Under the pieces are notes generated by a model. It saw only the letters and a list, made by a program, of their open reading frames with translations, did not search any database and was not told where the DNA came from. A DNA stretch of 33,872 nucleotides, taken from Litorivivens sp041625495 (GTDB lineage: Bacteria; Pseudomonadota; Gammaproteobacteria; Pseudomonadales; Spongiibacteraceae). The position numbers and the translations under genes are program-made. Positions 33,022 through 33,872 of this stretch are shown in pieces. Location of the stretch: positions 1-33,872 of the forward strand of contig NZ_JBFJTH010000021.1 of NCBI RefSeq assembly GCF_041625495.1, given 5' to 3'. Numbering within the stretch: position 1 is the stretch's first letter; each line of letters starts with the position of its first letter.

Positions 33022-33872
33022 ATGGTTAAGGTTCGCGAAGACTATCCACTCAAGGCCGACGGCGAGGTTGATCTGCTCGCTTGGTATCAGCGCTTGCCGG
33101 TCAATCCCCAGGATGTAGACGCCAAAGTTTTGATCAGCGCTTGTGAGTTGAGTGCAGACTGCGCGCGTCGTACGGGCGCGTCGCACAATAACGCAATGCC
33201 AATGGCCAGCTTCTATACTGGCCTGGAAATGGTGGAAATCCTGTCGGATTTACACCTTGATCAGGATGCGCTGGTGGCGGCCGCCCTCTACCGTTCGGTG
33301 CGCGAAGGGCGTATCTCCCTAGACGAAGTTGCAAAGCGCTACGGCGCCATGGTGGAAAAGCTGATCGACGGTGTGCAGCGTATGGCTGCCATCACCGTGA
33401 TGAACGCTTCCCAGCATGATTCCCAGATCCTCGGGCAGTCCGAAGCTCAGAGCGAAACCATTCGCAAAATGCTGGTGGCCTTGGTCGATGATGTCAGGGT
33501 CGCGTTGATTAAGCTCGCGGAGCGCACCTCGGCCATCCGCGCAGTCAAAAACAAACCCGAAAAACGCTATCGGGTGGCGCGCGAAGTGTTCGATATCTAT
33601 GCGCCGTTGGCACATCGCTTGGGTATCGGTCATATCAAGTGGGAGCTTGAAGATCTCAGCTTTCGCTATCTTCAGCCCTTGGCGTACAAGAAAATTGCCA
33701 AATTGCTTGATGAAAAGCGGCTGGATCGCCAACGCTATATAGAAGAAGCGATTGCGCTGATCAGTGAGTCCGTCGGCAAAGAGGGCGTTACTGCGGAAAT
33801 TGTCGGGCGGGCCAAGCATATATACAGCATCTGGCGAAAAATGCAGCGTAAAGGTATTGGTTTTTCCCAGGT
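33022..33872 (+). CDS. relA: (p)ppGpp synthetase RelA, N-terminal part (3' end outside window)
   Basis: The first ~283 residues of RelA, the ribosome-linked stringent-response enzyme. ATG 33022 has GAGG 7 bases upstream and opens MVKVREDYPL, a RelA-style start. The pseudo-hydrolase domain is visible: the usual HDxxED metal motif is replaced (AALYRSVREGRIS), as in monofunctional RelA rather than bifunctional SpoT. Then MLVALVDDVRVALIKLAERT and IYAPLAHRLGIGHIKWELED are typical RelA/SpoT segments. The synthetase and TGS/ACT regions lie beyond the window. The rlmD (rumA) gene found between cysM and relA in Pseudomonas is absent here. Confidence 0.96.
   Translation, partial: MVKVREDYPLKADGEVDLLAWYQRLPVNPQDVDAKVLISACELSADCARRTGASHNNAMPMASFYTGLEMVEILSDLHLDQDALVAAALYRSVREGRISLDEVAKRYGAMVEKLIDGVQRMAAITVMNASQHDSQILGQSEAQSETIRKMLVALVDDVRVALIKLAERTSAIRAVKNKPEKRYRVAREVFDIYAPLAHRLGIGHIKWELEDLSFRYLQPLAYKKIAKLLDEKRLDRQRYIEEAIALISESVGKEGVTAEIVGRAKHIYSIWRKMQRKGIGFSQ

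Noticed and set aside
1..33872. CRISPR arrays, tRNA or rRNA genes, insertion sequences
   Set aside because: No regularly spaced repeats, cloverleaf-like sequences, rRNA segments or transposase frames were recognised; a scan with dedicated tools would settle this.

Overview
The window is about 33.9 kb of a gammaproteobacterial chromosome. No RNA gene, insertion sequence, phage gene or CRISPR array was found. Gene order points to a Pseudomonas/Cellvibrio/Halieaceae/Spongiibacteraceae-like marine lineage, and this taxonomic placement is inference only. The supporting signs are nadB facing an AlgU-like rpoE, then rseA-rseB-rseC-lepA-lepB-DUF4845-rnc-era-recO, and a GacS-type hybrid kinase facing cysM-relA. 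Coding density is very high and several gene ends touch or overlap.

Region by region: (1) 1-715 is the 3' end of glpK. (2) 716-5971, minus strand, is a four-gene cluster transcribed as DUF1499 membrane protein, small phosphate-binding-protein-like periplasmic protein, outer-membrane porin-like protein, and a PAS-GGDEF-EAL protein whose GGDEF is degenerate while its EAL looks intact. It looks like a surface uptake/sensing set coupled to c-di-GMP breakdown. (3) 6131-7774 holds an SDR dehydrogenase facing a MerR-family regulator. (4) 8062-15523, plus strand, is the most unusual accessory part: TonB-dependent receptor, exported START-domain lipid-binding protein, PF10118 protein with diiron-like residues, alpha/beta hydrolase, Baeyer-Villiger-type monooxygenase and a second SDR. 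It is preceded by a 287-bp regulatory region rich in inverted repeats. The set reads as a pathway that imports a hydrophobic compound and converts alcohol to ketone to ester/lactone to acid plus alcohol; the substrate cannot be read from the sequence. (5) 15537-17446 holds an outer-membrane TraF_2-like protein and ung. (6) 17520-20853 holds ygfZ facing sdhE-ygfX, then nadB on the minus strand. (7) 20972-29245 is the sigma-E operon and the lepA-to-recO housekeeping run, with stop/start overlaps at many junctions. (8) 29256-33872 is gacS/barA (minus) divergent from cysM and the 5' part of relA.

The best candidate for an undescribed system is the 7.9-15.5 kb cluster with its palindromic promoter. 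Secondary points are the porin/PBP/c-di-GMP operon, an intrinsic terminator lying inside a signal-peptide coding region, a sigma-E promoter candidate before rpoE, and a 48-bp tail-to-tail overlap of ygfX and nadB. All functional calls come from reading motifs and gene order by eye; no database search was run.
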